DNA from: an uncultured Actinomyces sp. | GTDB lineage: Bacteria; Actinomycetota; Actinomycetes; Actinomycetales; Actinomycetaceae | Direction of reading: 5' to 3' | DNA length: 64,000 nt | Assembly (NCBI GenBank): GCA_900541895.1 | Contig: UWSI01000005.1 | Coordinates: 1 to 64,000 of the forward strand | Shown here: piece by piece, positions 18,908 to 28,255 of the stretch | Numbering within the stretch: position 1 is the stretch's first letter | Layout: every line of letters begins with the position of its first letter | The notes under the pieces: model-generated | Seen by the model: only the letters and a program-made list of their open reading frames with translations | The model's database searches: none | Told to the model about the DNA's origin: nothing | Translations under genes and position numbers: made by a program

Positions 18908-20137
18908 GTGACTCGATCTAAGACTCCCTATGAACTTGCTGCCCTTGCAACAGTTGCGGTTCCGCGGCTCGAAGTAGCCGGACTGCGTCCCCCGCAGTTC
19001 AGCGATGAGGTCCTTTCAGTCACCGGACTCATTGACACTTCAGGTGACCGCTGGATGGTTGTCTGCCCACACGACACTGTTGGCGGACTGGACATGGAAG
19101 CGCAGAACGCGGTTCTGGAGCGTTTGGGGAAGGCTCACGATTTCTCGAAGATCCCCTTTGAGGTTCCGCGTCCCGCTGGTTTCACCCGCACCCCAGAGGG
19201 TGATCGAGTCATGGTCCACCGCGATCTGGGTGGACACGTCATGGAAACCTCGGATTTCGACGACCCACACCTGCTTCCTGCATCTTTGGGAAATGCATTG
19301 GCCGCACTACACAATCTTCCCGAGCTGATCTATACCGGCGTCAATCTTCCGGCTTATTCGGCAATCGAGTGCCGTGACCGTCACCAAGCGGTTTTGGACG
19401 AGGCCGCGCAGGAAGTCGTCATTCCCGCAAACTTGTGGGATCGCTGGGAAGAGTCGCTGGAGAATTTGTCTCTGTGGCGTTTCCTCCCCTCCCCCATTCA
19501 CGGCGACCTTTCCGAAACTTCGATTCACGTCGACCACGGTCGGGTCTGTGCATTGACAGGTTTTTCATCCGCACACGTTGGCGACCCTGCCGTCGATATT
19601 GCGTGGGTATTTGCGCGTGCTTCGGATGAGTTTTTAGAGCGCTTCCACGAGGCCTACCAGCAGACTCGTTCCGAGAAGGACTTGCACCTTCTGGCGCGCG
19701 CTGAGCTTCTTTCCGAATTGGCCGTGGTGCGTTGGTTGGTTCACGGTCTACACAGCGGGGATTCCGATATTGTCGACGAGGCCCGAGCCATGTTGGCAGA
19801 GCTCTCGGCAAGTGTCGGAGAGAGCACTCCGAAGCGCACAGAAGAGCCTGTGAAGACTCCAAACGATTCTTCGACTGCAGAAAAAGAGTCTTCTTCACAG
19901 AGCGAGGACACAGCCCTTCGGACATCTGAGTCGACTCCCGAGAGCCCGCTCGCTACCGACGCAGCTCGAAGCACTGCCTCCACCGGCAAGGGCGAAGGTC
20001 ATGCTCGTCCTCACTCCGGTCCGATCAGGCTGAGTGCCCACACGTCACAAGCTGATTCTGAGGGTGATTCTAAGCAAGCGGCTGAAGCACCGACTGAGCA
20101 CATCGATATGAGTGCGATCCTGCCTACTCACGAGTAG
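18908..20137 (+). CDS. APH-fold phosphotransferase homologue, probably a pseudokinase, with disordered tail
   Basis: A 409-residue protein whose first 290 residues resemble aminoglycoside/macrolide phosphotransferases. The Brenner motif is present as HGDLSETS, keeping the catalytic Asp but replacing the metal-binding Asn by Ser, and the DFG-like Asp of the usual IDF-x-x-A-x-x-GDP motif is Gly (LTGFSSAHVGDP). No ATP-anchoring Lys is obvious in the N-lobe (WMVVCPHD). The remaining 110 residues are Ser/Thr/Glu-rich and probably disordered. GTG at 18908 has a leaderless-type -10 box. It converges on adnB, suggesting but not proving a link to DNA repair. Drug-modifying activity is unlikely. Confidence 0.72.
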   Translation: MTRSKTPYELAALATVAVPRLEVAGLRPPQFSDEVLSVTGLIDTSGDRWMVVCPHDTVGGLDMEAQNAVLERLGKAHDFSKIPFEVPRPAGFTRTPEGDRVMVHRDLGGHVMETSDFDDPHLLPASLGNALAALHNLPELIYTGVNLPAYSAIECRDRHQAVLDEAAQEVVIPANLWDRWEESLENLSLWRFLPSPIHGDLSETSIHVDHGRVCALTGFSSAHVGDPAVDIAWVFARASDEFLERFHEAYQQTRSEKDLHLLARAELLSELAVVRWLVHGLHSGDSDIVDEARAMLAELSASVGESTPKRTEEPVKTPNDSSTAEKESSSQSEDTALRTSESTPESPLATDAARSTASTGKGEGHARPHSGPIRLSAHTSQADSEGDSKQAAEAPTEHIDMSAILPTHE

Positions 20138-20246
20138 ATCAGGCACTGTATTATTTCTCAGTTTTTCTACTTTTCTACGCGGTACTTAGCGACGCGAGGT
20201 AAACACCTTCAACGTGCAGCCATCCTTCCTTCACTGTCCGTCAGTG

Positions 20247-23200
20247 CTAGCTGGGATTTTTCTTCTGGAGTTCGGTGAGTGCATGGGTGAGCTGGGATTC
20301 AAGCTGATCGACGGGCGCACCGGTTTGAGTCACGATGTCTTCGATGCTGTAGCTAATAGGACCCCTGAGGAAACACACTCGCGCTTGCACTTCACTGGGA
20401 GAGAGACCTTCGCGCTGCGCCCAGGCGATGCGGTAGAGCTGAAGCTGACGCGCGTAGTATTCCCACGTCGAAAGCGGCGTGTTCTTCCCAGGAAGGTGCG
20501 ATGTCTTCCAGTCAATGACGATGTATGTGCCGTTGGCATCTTTAAATACCGCGTCGATTCTTCCTTGAATAGATATTCCCGCGAGGGTAAGCGCAAAGGG
20601 CTCTTCGATCGCAATGGGTTCAAGCTGTTCTAGGTCTAGCAAATGGAAGTTTTCTTGCATCTGAGCAAGCAATTGTTGATCAGAAGCTTCCAGTGCTTCG
20701 CTGCCTTCCACGGGTTCATCCCACAGTTCACCGGTACTGAGGTGAAGTTCTTTTTCAACCCATTTGTGGAAGATCGTGCCGAGCACGGAACTTGATTGGG
20801 GTTCAACGGGCAAAGGCCTACGGATATTGTTAATCCACGTATCTGCCTTCCCAATCAAGTCTGAGATCCCGGTGGCACGAACGCGATCAATGCGAATATC
20901 AAGCGCCGAATGAAGAGTCTTTTCTCGTTCTTCAAGCAGTAGCTGGGTGTCGTGAACCAAGGGATTGTCGCTGGCATCCAAGACATCTGGGTCACCTTCA
21001 CTCTGATCTATGAGTGCTTGAACGCGTGCAGCGCTTTCAATGACCAGCTGGCGTGAACGTCCTGGAAGGATTGGATACTGTCGCAGTCGAGTATCGACCT
21101 CGATAAGCTGTTCAGATTCCCAGTCTTCGTCAGGTCGCGCGGCGACCTGTTGAGCGTCTAGATCGAGTGCGTTCACTGTTTCCATGAGATAGCGGGATGG
21201 ATCGCGCGGTTTCAGGCTTCCTGAGTCAAACCAAGAACCACACAGGAGTAGATCGTGTCGCGCTCGAGTCCATGCGACATAAGCCAAACGCCGTTCTTCG
21301 CATTCGTGGTGAATTCCTTGGCGATAGTGGATGCTCTCTTTATTTGTTTCCTTGCCGGACTTTCCCTGCATATGGTTGTTGAAGATGCTCATCGCTGTGG
21401 TCCGCGAACTTGTTGCTTCAGATGCGAGCAGATCAAAATATTCTGCTATTCCGGTTTGCCCGTACTCTTCAGGGACGATCTGGGGAAGATCCGAATAATC
21501 TCTGCGCACGGGGTAGGGCAACTCTGAAAGCGAGTTAAACCATTCTTTTGCCCCCGGAGGATCCTGCTTCCAGTCTCTTGGAGAGGCACTGTGGTTAGGG
21601 AAGCGCGAATCTTGTAGGCCAAAGACCACGACCGAATCCCATTCCAAACCCTTTGCAGAGTGAATCGTCAGCAATTGGACGGCATCGGCCCGAGTGGCGC
21701 TGGTAGGGATTGGGAGTCCTTTTTCTTCTTCCTCTGCGACCGCCAGCCATGTCAGGAATCCGGAGAGATCAGCCCCTGCGACCTGCGCTTCGTAGTCAGC
21801 CGCGATATCAACGAATGCATCGAGCATTTCCATTCCCCCGTCACCCAGGGGGTCGGACATGATGGCTTCTCTGAGCCCAAGGATGGACATTGCACGCTCG
21901 ATTTGTTCATCGAGTGGCCTACCGGTTCCTTGACGAATAATTTCAAGTCGGCGTGCAAGAAGCGAAAGTCGTTCATGTGCGACGACGGTAAATGACGGGC
22001 CTCCTGAAGGCGCATGCCATCCCACAGGCGGAAGCTGATCGATGGCATCCATAAGGAAAACATCCGGATGTTCCTCTTCAGCCTGCGTTCCCTGTCGAGC
22101 CCGGTATTTTGCATATTGGTGAAGAACCAGAAGGTCCGCCGCGCCAATATCCATCGCGGTGACAAGGCGCATAAGGGCTGGGGCATTCGTCGGATCTGAA
22201 GCGAGCTCAAGGGCGGCTCGAACATCACTGACCGAGGGCTGGTCTAAGAGGCCTCCTAAACCGACAACTTGAACCGGGATATTTGCGTCTTTGAGTGCAC
22301 GTTCAATCGCAGGAAAATCTGCACGCCTACGACACAACACAGCGCAGGTGTTCCACTTCCCTTTTTCGTCTTGGATGCGATGCTGTCGGATAAATTCGAC
22401 GACATGCTCAAGTTCTTCCTGGTAGGTCAGCGGATAGCTTGCGCTGACTTTCCCTTCTCCTGCTTGAGGCCTTGGCCCAAGAACTGGAGGTTTGACCTGG
22501 GGAACCTTAATGGAGGTGCTTCCTGAGCCGTTTTCTTGCCCGATTCTGGGAAGGCCTCGCAGCGGACGAGCAACCGCATTTGCTGCCTGAAGGATCGCGT
22601 GGTCGTTTCTCCACGCGGTAGATAGGGTGAGTTGGTTTGCCTCATGCCGGCTTGAAAATGCGGTCAAGAAGTTACTGAGCGCGGATGCCGAAGCACCTCT
22701 CCAACCGTAAATTGCTTGGCTGGGATCACCGACTGCGGTCGTTGGATGATCTGCAAATAGAGTGGAGAGGAAGGCCATCTGGATGACCGATGTATCTTGG
22801 AATTCGTCGAGAAGGACAGCTTGATAGTCGGAGCGCACCTGACGGACAACTGCAGCATTCTCCGTAACGATTCGTGTTGCAAGAAGAAGCTGATCTGAAA
22901 AATCAATCAGACCGTGACTGCGTTTGTAGTCTTCGAATACCCGTGCCATATCAAGGAGCAAAATCCTATTGGCATTGACGGTAATCATGGATTTGAGGGA
23001 ACCAGTTGGATCTTTTCCTGCAGATTGAGCGATTTCTTCCAGCTCTTCGCTAAATGCACGGAGGGCTTTTGTTCCCTGCTCAAGAGTCATATTTTGTTCC
23101 GCGATATGACCGCTTAATGCAAGTACCGCGGCAACAATTGATGATGTCGGTTTGTATCGTCCATCTTCTTCGGGATATTCTCCCCTCCAGTTTTGGACGA

Positions 23201-23651
23201 TCTCGGTAAGAATCTGAACCTGCTGCGCCTGTCCAATCAAGCGCGAATCGGGATCTACCCCAATTGTTGCGCCGTACTCGCCAAGGATTCGAGCGGCGAA
23301 AGAGTTATAGGTCAATGCCGTTGGATCGCCCTGGAAGCTACGGCCAAGATTTGATGCCAAGACCCCGAGGTCTTGTCGTATTTTGAGGCCCAGCTCCCCC
23401 GCTGCTTTTCGTGTAAAGGTCAAGCCAAGAATTCGCTCCGGCTCGATTCCATGATGGGCAACCATGTAGAGCACACGCTGTGACATGGTAGTTGTCTTCC
23501 CTGCGCCCGCTCCCGCAACGACAAGCAGGGGCTCAAGAGGTGCTTCAATTACGGCACGCTGCTCATCCGTTGGGGGGAAATACTGGCGACTTCTAGGGGT
23601 GGCCAAACGCAGAATTTCATCAACACTGAGCTGTGTACTATCGATGCTCAT
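20247..23651 (-). CDS. adnB: AdnB-like UvrD-family helicase with C-terminal RecB-type nuclease
   Basis: Motor-nuclease subunit of the actinobacterial AdnAB complex that resects DNA double-strand ends. The 1134-residue product has a superfamily 1A helicase core: Walker A VVAGAGAGKTT (about 42-52), motif II VLLDEFQDTS, motif III VGDPSQAIYGWRG, motif V TIHSAKGLEWD, motif VI YVAWTRARHDL. The C-terminal RecB-like nuclease shows GRIDAVF, VIDWKT and QLQLY, with no Fe-S cysteines. The start overlaps the adnA stop by 4 nt with AGAGGAG upstream. All motor motifs look intact, as expected of the lead motor. Named by homology with mycobacterial AdnB. Confidence 0.88.
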   Translation of the reverse strand: MSIDSTQLSVDEILRLATPRSRQYFPPTDEQRAVIEAPLEPLLVVAGAGAGKTTTMSQRVLYMVAHHGIEPERILGLTFTRKAAGELGLKIRQDLGVLASNLGRSFQGDPTALTYNSFAARILGEYGATIGVDPDSRLIGQAQQVQILTEIVQNWRGEYPEEDGRYKPTSSIVAAVLALSGHIAEQNMTLEQGTKALRAFSEELEEIAQSAGKDPTGSLKSMITVNANRILLLDMARVFEDYKRSHGLIDFSDQLLLATRIVTENAAVVRQVRSDYQAVLLDEFQDTSVIQMAFLSTLFADHPTTAVGDPSQAIYGWRGASASALSNFLTAFSSRHEANQLTLSTAWRNDHAILQAANAVARPLRGLPRIGQENGSGSTSIKVPQVKPPVLGPRPQAGEGKVSASYPLTYQEELEHVVEFIRQHRIQDEKGKWNTCAVLCRRRADFPAIERALKDANIPVQVVGLGGLLDQPSVSDVRAALELASDPTNAPALMRLVTAMDIGAADLLVLHQYAKYRARQGTQAEEEHPDVFLMDAIDQLPPVGWHAPSGGPSFTVVAHERLSLLARRLEIIRQGTGRPLDEQIERAMSILGLREAIMSDPLGDGGMEMLDAFVDIAADYEAQVAGADLSGFLTWLAVAEEEEKGLPIPTSATRADAVQLLTIHSAKGLEWDSVVVFGLQDSRFPNHSASPRDWKQDPPGAKEWFNSLSELPYPVRRDYSDLPQIVPEEYGQTGIAEYFDLLASEATSSRTTAMSIFNNHMQGKSGKETNKESIHYRQGIHHECEERRLAYVAWTRARHDLLLCGSWFDSGSLKPRDPSRYLMETVNALDLDAQQVAARPDEDWESEQLIEVDTRLRQYPILPGRSRQLVIESAARVQALIDQSEGDPDVLDASDNPLVHDTQLLLEEREKTLHSALDIRIDRVRATGISDLIGKADTWINNIRRPLPVEPQSSSVLGTIFHKWVEKELHLSTGELWDEPVEGSEALEASDQQLLAQMQENFHLLDLEQLEPIAIEEPFALTLAGISIQGRIDAVFKDANGTYIVIDWKTSHLPGKNTPLSTWEYYARQLQLYRIAWAQREGLSPSEVQARVCFLRGPISYSIEDIVTQTGAPVDQLESQLTHALTELQKKNPS

Positions 23652-26600
23652 TCCACACTCCTCTTTCCTTGCTCACGAGCTGGGCAGGAACGGGCGAACT
23701 CGCAGTATTGGCATGCTTCATCAGAGGGCGTCGCAATAAAAGATGGGCCTTTCATTTTCTGCCCGATCTCATCAAGCTGGCTGATCCAATCCGCCCTTGT
23801 TTCCGGGTCTAAGGGGTCTTGCGAGATGGTCCGGACATCACCGTAACCAAGATATTTGAGCTCTGCTCCTAAAACTTCATAACCCAGTTGTTCGACTGCG
23901 AGTTGATAGAGAGCGAGCTGCGGGTGGTCCGGGTCCTTTTTCGCGCCGGTTTTATTTCCCTTCTTCCCGGTCTTGAAGTCAATAATCCGAACGCCTTGGC
24001 CTTCCAATTCCATTCGGTCAATTCTTCCGCGGATGTGAACTGAAGAGATTGGAACATCGAATGGCACTTCAACTTGAACATTTCCGTTCGGATCTGCACA
24101 GTTCCCCATTTGACTAGATTGCTCAAGATATTCGCCGAGTGCAGATGCCATCTCTCGAAGGTGGTCCATGTGGATTTTGCTTGCGGCTTGTCCTTCATCC
24201 ACACCCATTGCGCGAATCTCTTCTTCGAGTGCATCCATAACAGCACTGCGAGGCCCGCATGGGAAGCGCTCGGCCAGGCTGTGGATTAACGTTCCATCTG
24301 CTGCACTCTGCGTCGGCATCGACGTGCCGCTATTGGAAGCAAAGAACCAGCGAAGAATACATTGACGTGCGCTATCAAAACTGGAGGGGCTCACGGCGAC
24401 ACGCTGTTGGTCATAGATCGGGCTATCGGAGCTGATCCCTCCGGCTCCAATCCAATTGCTGGGAATTGCGCTGGCGACTCCGCATCTGGCAAGAATTGCA
24501 AGCAGACGGGTAGCAAGCTCGGGTGTTTGGGAGCCATTCTCCTGCGCGGCAAGATACCTCAGTCTGGAGATATGACCAGAAAGGTCTAACGCGGGTGGGA
24601 CGTCTTCAATGGGAAAACCGTCTTCGGGGATCTCGATCCCCGCTCCTTGTGCAACGAGTTCAACAAATTGCGATGGTGCTTGATCTTCATTGGAAACAAC
24701 TCCGATGTGCAGTGCCAGATTCGTTCGTGAAACGGCAGCAAGAAGGCGCCGAAGTTCATCGTCTAAAACTGCCCGACGTTGGATTCGAGGGTCATCAATG
24801 ACCTCTTGTGCAGGGTCCGTACTACGTGTGATCTCCCCAAGAAGATCGGCGCGCAGCAGACGCTGTCGAAGCCGGAGATCAGGCCAGCTGCCATCCTGAA
24901 GCCCATAAATTGCAACGACGTCCCAATGCCGCCCAATCGCCTGTTCTGGAGTGAGAACCTGGATCCCTTCGTGGCGATATGCGGTTGCAGCGATGGTGTC
25001 GGTCACTACATCGGATTCGAGGAGCTCACGCGCAAACTCTGCGGCGGTTCTCTGCGGATTTCTTTGTTGCCAGATATCCGCGACTCTAAACAGCGCAATC
25101 ACCGAATCTAAGACATCGTCAAAATAATCTGAATCCGAGTCGTGCGCTAATGCCCGTTTGCTCAGTTCCTCCGCTACATCTGCCGTCGCCCATGCTTCCC
25201 AGAGCGCTTTTTGAGGGCTGAGGGTTTCTACTTCTTTCCATAGCGTCGAGGCCTTAAGAAGCTTGCGCAGTTCCTTTTCCACGTTCTGTGAGACAAGAGA
25301 AGGGTCCTGAAGAATACGAGAGATCGTCTCTGTACTGAGGTGCTGAACGCGCCCCTGTGCCAGCTTCTGATCGCTATGCGCCCACACATAGTTGTGAAGG
25401 AGCGAACTCACATGCAGAGCATCGATCGAGATCAGATCTGAACGTAGCCAGCGATCGATCACTCCCACGCCATTGTCGTCATTCGGAATTAAGGTTTTCA
25501 GCAACGCACTGGTCATTGAATTGGATGCAAAATTAAAGGCTTGTTGCCCTCCAGCCAGGGGAATTTTGCTACGTTTGAGAGCCCTTCTGGCCTGCTGAAT
25601 GAGAGATTGCGAGCGAACAATCACTATCTGCTGAGACCAAGGAATGTTGTCACGCAGATAATGGGAGCGCAGCTGATATCCCAGAGCCGCCCCCATCTGT
25701 GCAAGGCTGGCACAGTTGTGGATGAATATCCCTTGCTCACCGAGTCGTCTTTCAGAGTCACCAGCAAATGCGGCATTTCTTCTTCCGGCGGGTCCGCTTT
25801 GTGTAATGCGTGAGGCAAGCGAAAGGGTCAACGCATGAAGCTGAGGAGTACCGACGTAGCCAGCCCCGCAATCTTCAATTTGGATATCGAGGATTCTGGC
25901 CAGATCGAGATCCATATGGGCATAACCACGCTTGTATGAGGTTACTGAGAGATCCGGATTCGAGAAAGCAATGATACGACTTCCCAATTGATGCGCGACA
26001 TGAAGTAGCTTCAGCAGCGAGGGGGTGCAGTCCTGTAGGTCATCGATCAGAAGATACTGTGGAATCGGGGCAAAAATCCGCACTCCGACGGACTGCGCAC
26101 GATCATCCCATTGGGCAAGGAGCTGGGCAGCTTGCCTTCCCAATCCAGCCCCGTGCGCCAACATGGTTCCTCGGAACTCCACCCCCAGCTGCGGAAGGTC
26201 GTTCCATTTCCTGAGCAGGGGTGCAAGGCTCACCCACTGCTTCATTCCACGGATGCGACCGAGCTGCTCGAGATGCTCAGCAGTGGTCCCAGACTCTGCA
26301 GCAGTATCAATGAGATCACGTAGTTCCATCCGAAATGCCGGAAGTGAACGGATGGTGTCTGAAAGCTCTTCGGGCCACTGAATCGCAGTTTCTTCTAACA
26401 GTTGAGAGACCATGCGATCCATGTTTGCGCCCGTCAGGAGCTCAACATCACCCAGCGGTTGATCACGCGTATTTCGCCACTGCGACACGATTGAATAGGC
26501 CCACCCAATGGGGGTTCGAACCGGGCGCACTGCATTGGGAGCAAGCGCTTGTACCGCAGGCATTAATTGATCGGCACGCAAACGATCCGGAGTGAGAACT

Positions 26601-26794
26601 AAAAACGAATGGTCGTTGCGTACAAGTTCAGCAACAGCAGCAAGAAGAAGAGTCGTCTTCCCGCTTCCGGGCGCACCGCGAAGTACAGCATCACCTTCAG
26701 TAATCTGCTTAAGCAGCAAGCGCTGATGGTCGCTGAGTTCCGGTAGCCCTGAGAATTCAGAGCCAACCGTGATACGCACCGGTGTGTTGTTCAT
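23648..26794 (-). CDS. adnA: AdnA-like helicase-nuclease
   Basis: First subunit of AdnAB. The product (1048 residues from ATG 26794; a TTG at 26833 would add 13) has a Walker A GAPGSGKTTLL (about 41-51) but a weaker motif II (IDDLQDC) and no clear motif III, so its motor looks partly degenerate. The C-terminal nuclease is intact: GRIDRME, IIDFKTG, QLALYQL. A Cys in SARQCILRW plus CQYCEFARSC near the C-terminus gives the C...C-x2-C-x5-C pattern of Fe-S cluster nucleases (AddB, Cas4, Dna2). The stop overlaps the adnB start. Confidence 0.88.
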   Translation of the reverse strand: MNNTPVRITVGSEFSGLPELSDHQRLLLKQITEGDAVLRGAPGSGKTTLLLAAVAELVRNDHSFLVLTPDRLRADQLMPAVQALAPNAVRPVRTPIGWAYSIVSQWRNTRDQPLGDVELLTGANMDRMVSQLLEETAIQWPEELSDTIRSLPAFRMELRDLIDTAAESGTTAEHLEQLGRIRGMKQWVSLAPLLRKWNDLPQLGVEFRGTMLAHGAGLGRQAAQLLAQWDDRAQSVGVRIFAPIPQYLLIDDLQDCTPSLLKLLHVAHQLGSRIIAFSNPDLSVTSYKRGYAHMDLDLARILDIQIEDCGAGYVGTPQLHALTLSLASRITQSGPAGRRNAAFAGDSERRLGEQGIFIHNCASLAQMGAALGYQLRSHYLRDNIPWSQQIVIVRSQSLIQQARRALKRSKIPLAGGQQAFNFASNSMTSALLKTLIPNDDNGVGVIDRWLRSDLISIDALHVSSLLHNYVWAHSDQKLAQGRVQHLSTETISRILQDPSLVSQNVEKELRKLLKASTLWKEVETLSPQKALWEAWATADVAEELSKRALAHDSDSDYFDDVLDSVIALFRVADIWQQRNPQRTAAEFARELLESDVVTDTIAATAYRHEGIQVLTPEQAIGRHWDVVAIYGLQDGSWPDLRLRQRLLRADLLGEITRSTDPAQEVIDDPRIQRRAVLDDELRRLLAAVSRTNLALHIGVVSNEDQAPSQFVELVAQGAGIEIPEDGFPIEDVPPALDLSGHISRLRYLAAQENGSQTPELATRLLAILARCGVASAIPSNWIGAGGISSDSPIYDQQRVAVSPSSFDSARQCILRWFFASNSGTSMPTQSAADGTLIHSLAERFPCGPRSAVMDALEEEIRAMGVDEGQAASKIHMDHLREMASALGEYLEQSSQMGNCADPNGNVQVEVPFDVPISSVHIRGRIDRMELEGQGVRIIDFKTGKKGNKTGAKKDPDHPQLALYQLAVEQLGYEVLGAELKYLGYGDVRTISQDPLDPETRADWISQLDEIGQKMKGPSFIATPSDEACQYCEFARSCPAREQGKRSVE

Positions 26795-26861
26795 ATAGTG
26801 ATTCTGACAGAGGCCACCGGCATTTGGAGCCAACTTTTGGCTTCACATCGAAATTGAGAAA

Positions 26862-26897
26862 AATGTGCCCCCGAAGCGGAGGCTTCGGGGGCACATT
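26862..26897 (-). terminator. Terminator after the DUF4190-type gene
   Basis: 16-bp perfect stem with a 4-nt loop (AATGTGCCCCCGAAGC arm), followed on the minus strand by a T-run. It separates the small membrane protein gene from adnA. Confidence 0.9.
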
Positions 26898-26931
26898 CTG
26901 GCAGTCCTACTCAAGGTGGGAGATTAACCCT

Positions 26932-27717
26932 TTACTGAAGTGAATATTCCTTTTTGAATGCCTTCGTTGAAGGGACAGTGCTGTCAATCATCAGCGTAAC
27001 TGGAGCAGCTGCATCGCGAAGAACATACCCTTTCACAAGGGTCATGCTTTTACCAGCTGGGAGCTCTTCCAAGTCCGCGAAAGGCTCGTATCCTTCAGGC
27101 ATTAGATTATCGGAATAAACTGCACTATCGAGCGCAGCCTTGTTTTGGGATACCTCAACATAGTATGCAAAAGGATTCAAACTACTTGTGTCATTATTTG
27201 TGATCTTTAATGTCACAGCGACCGTTGGCTCACCTTCCTGGTCATCTACCGACTCCTCGACCTTCTTCACCTCAATCGTGACTTTACCGTTCTCCAGCTG
27301 AACAACATCCGAGGTAGCCGCACCTTTGGAAGCTCGAGACGATACAAAAGGTGCCCCGAAGGCCTTACCATTAGCCTTCGGATACATAGCTTGGCTTCCA
27401 AAAACAACAACAATGGCAAGAATCGAAATCACCAGTGAGGTGATTGCTATACCGGAGCCACGGTGAGTCATATCCGGGCGTGTCTGAACGACAGCAAGAA
27501 TCGCCACGACTGTAGCAATAAGGGCCAGAATGAAAATTAGATTGTGAAGAATCGGAATCCAGGACAGGAGAAGAGAAATAATTCCCAACACGAGTGCGGT
27601 GATAGCAAGGGGAGATAAGGGTTTAACTACAGTTGCTACTCCAAATTGTCCTTGAGGAGGAACAGTCGAATAAACCCCCTCAACGGGCATTTCCTGAGGA
27701 TAAGGAGGAAAAGACAT
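26932..27717 (-). CDS. DUF4190 membrane protein with extracellular immunoglobulin-like (DUF4352/DUF5067-type) domain
   Basis: 261 residues: a Pro-rich cytoplasmic N-terminus, two membrane helices joined by a short loop (about 38-80), a third helix (about 90-110), and an exported domain (about 140-261). The exported part has the alternating beta pattern and VTLKITNNDTSSL motif of DUF4352/DUF5067 domains, which usually sit on lipoproteins or telokin-like surface proteins. AAAGGTGA upstream supports the ATG at 27717. The role is unknown. It is a single gene between strong terminator and divergent promoter regions. Confidence 0.75.
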   Translation of the reverse strand: MSFPPYPQEMPVEGVYSTVPPQGQFGVATVVKPLSPLAITALVLGIISLLLSWIPILHNLIFILALIATVVAILAVVQTRPDMTHRGSGIAITSLVISILAIVVVFGSQAMYPKANGKAFGAPFVSSRASKGAATSDVVQLENGKVTIEVKKVEESVDDQEGEPTVAVTLKITNNDTSSLNPFAYYVEVSQNKAALDSAVYSDNLMPEGYEPFADLEELPAGKSMTLVKGYVLRDAAAPVTLMIDSTVPSTKAFKKEYSLQ

Positions 27718-27776
27718 CGTTCACCTTTCGAGTAGATTCAACTTTAAGCTTTACCGCCAGAACACAAAACAACTCG

Positions 27777-27826
27777 TCAACACAACCCGATAGCTACCGC
27801 TTCTCGCACTATTTTCAACACAACCC
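27777..27826. repeat. Two direct copies of a 12-bp sequence upstream of the DUF4190-type gene
   Basis: TCAACACAACCC occurs at 27777-27788 and again at 27815-27826. They lie in the divergent intergenic region and could be binding sites for a regulator. No other gene signal is visible in 27718-27957. Confidence 0.4.
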
Positions 27827-27975
27827 TACATGCTAACCACTTAGAGACTAAACCGCGACGACGCTTCAACTGCCTCCACAATTACGCCCTCGCAGAAATA
27901 GCAGGCCCGCTCCCCCGTCTGCACGTACTATGGGGACACAGAAGACCATTCGATCCACAACATCTGGGAGTCGCA

Positions 27976-28200
27976 GTGAACATCACGATCGGTATCAACG
28001 CCAGCCCGCGCGAACTCGACCTCGAGCTGGACCTCAGCGAAGACGAACTCTTCGCCCAAGTCACCAATTCCCTACGCGAGCAGACTCCCCTGATCCTTAC
28101 GGACACCAAGGGAGAGAAAACACTCGTTCCCGCCCAGGCGATTTCCTACGTGCGCGTGACTGCCCCGCAGACGCACCGCGTCGGCTTTGCAATTCACTAG
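27976..28200 (+). CDS. DUF3107 family protein
   Basis: A 74-residue protein matching the DUF3107 family that is widespread in Actinobacteria (mycobacterial Rv3208A type): MNITIGINASPRELDLE start, acidic middle, and SYVRVTAPQTHRVGF end. GTG start at 27976 with GGGAG 5 nt upstream. The family sits near RhlE and a ferritin-like gene in mycobacteria, and the same three are together here. Function not known. Confidence 0.88.
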   Translation: MNITIGINASPRELDLELDLSEDELFAQVTNSLREQTPLILTDTKGEKTLVPAQAISYVRVTAPQTHRVGFAIH

Positions 28201-28225
28201 AAGTAAGCCGAATGAGCTGACATTG

Positions 28226-28255
28226 ATCCACCTGCGTCTAACCGCGCAGGTGGAT
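28226..28255 (+). terminator. Terminator between DUF3107 and the ferritin-like gene
   Basis: 11-bp perfect stem (ATCCACCTGCG arm), 8-nt loop, followed by a T-rich run on the plus strand. It overlaps the last codons of the convergent gene. Confidence 0.7.

Noticed and set aside
18908..20137. Macrolide or aminoglycoside resistance phosphotransferase
   Set aside because: Key metal-binding residues are replaced and the gene has a long disordered tail and a chromosomal housekeeping context.
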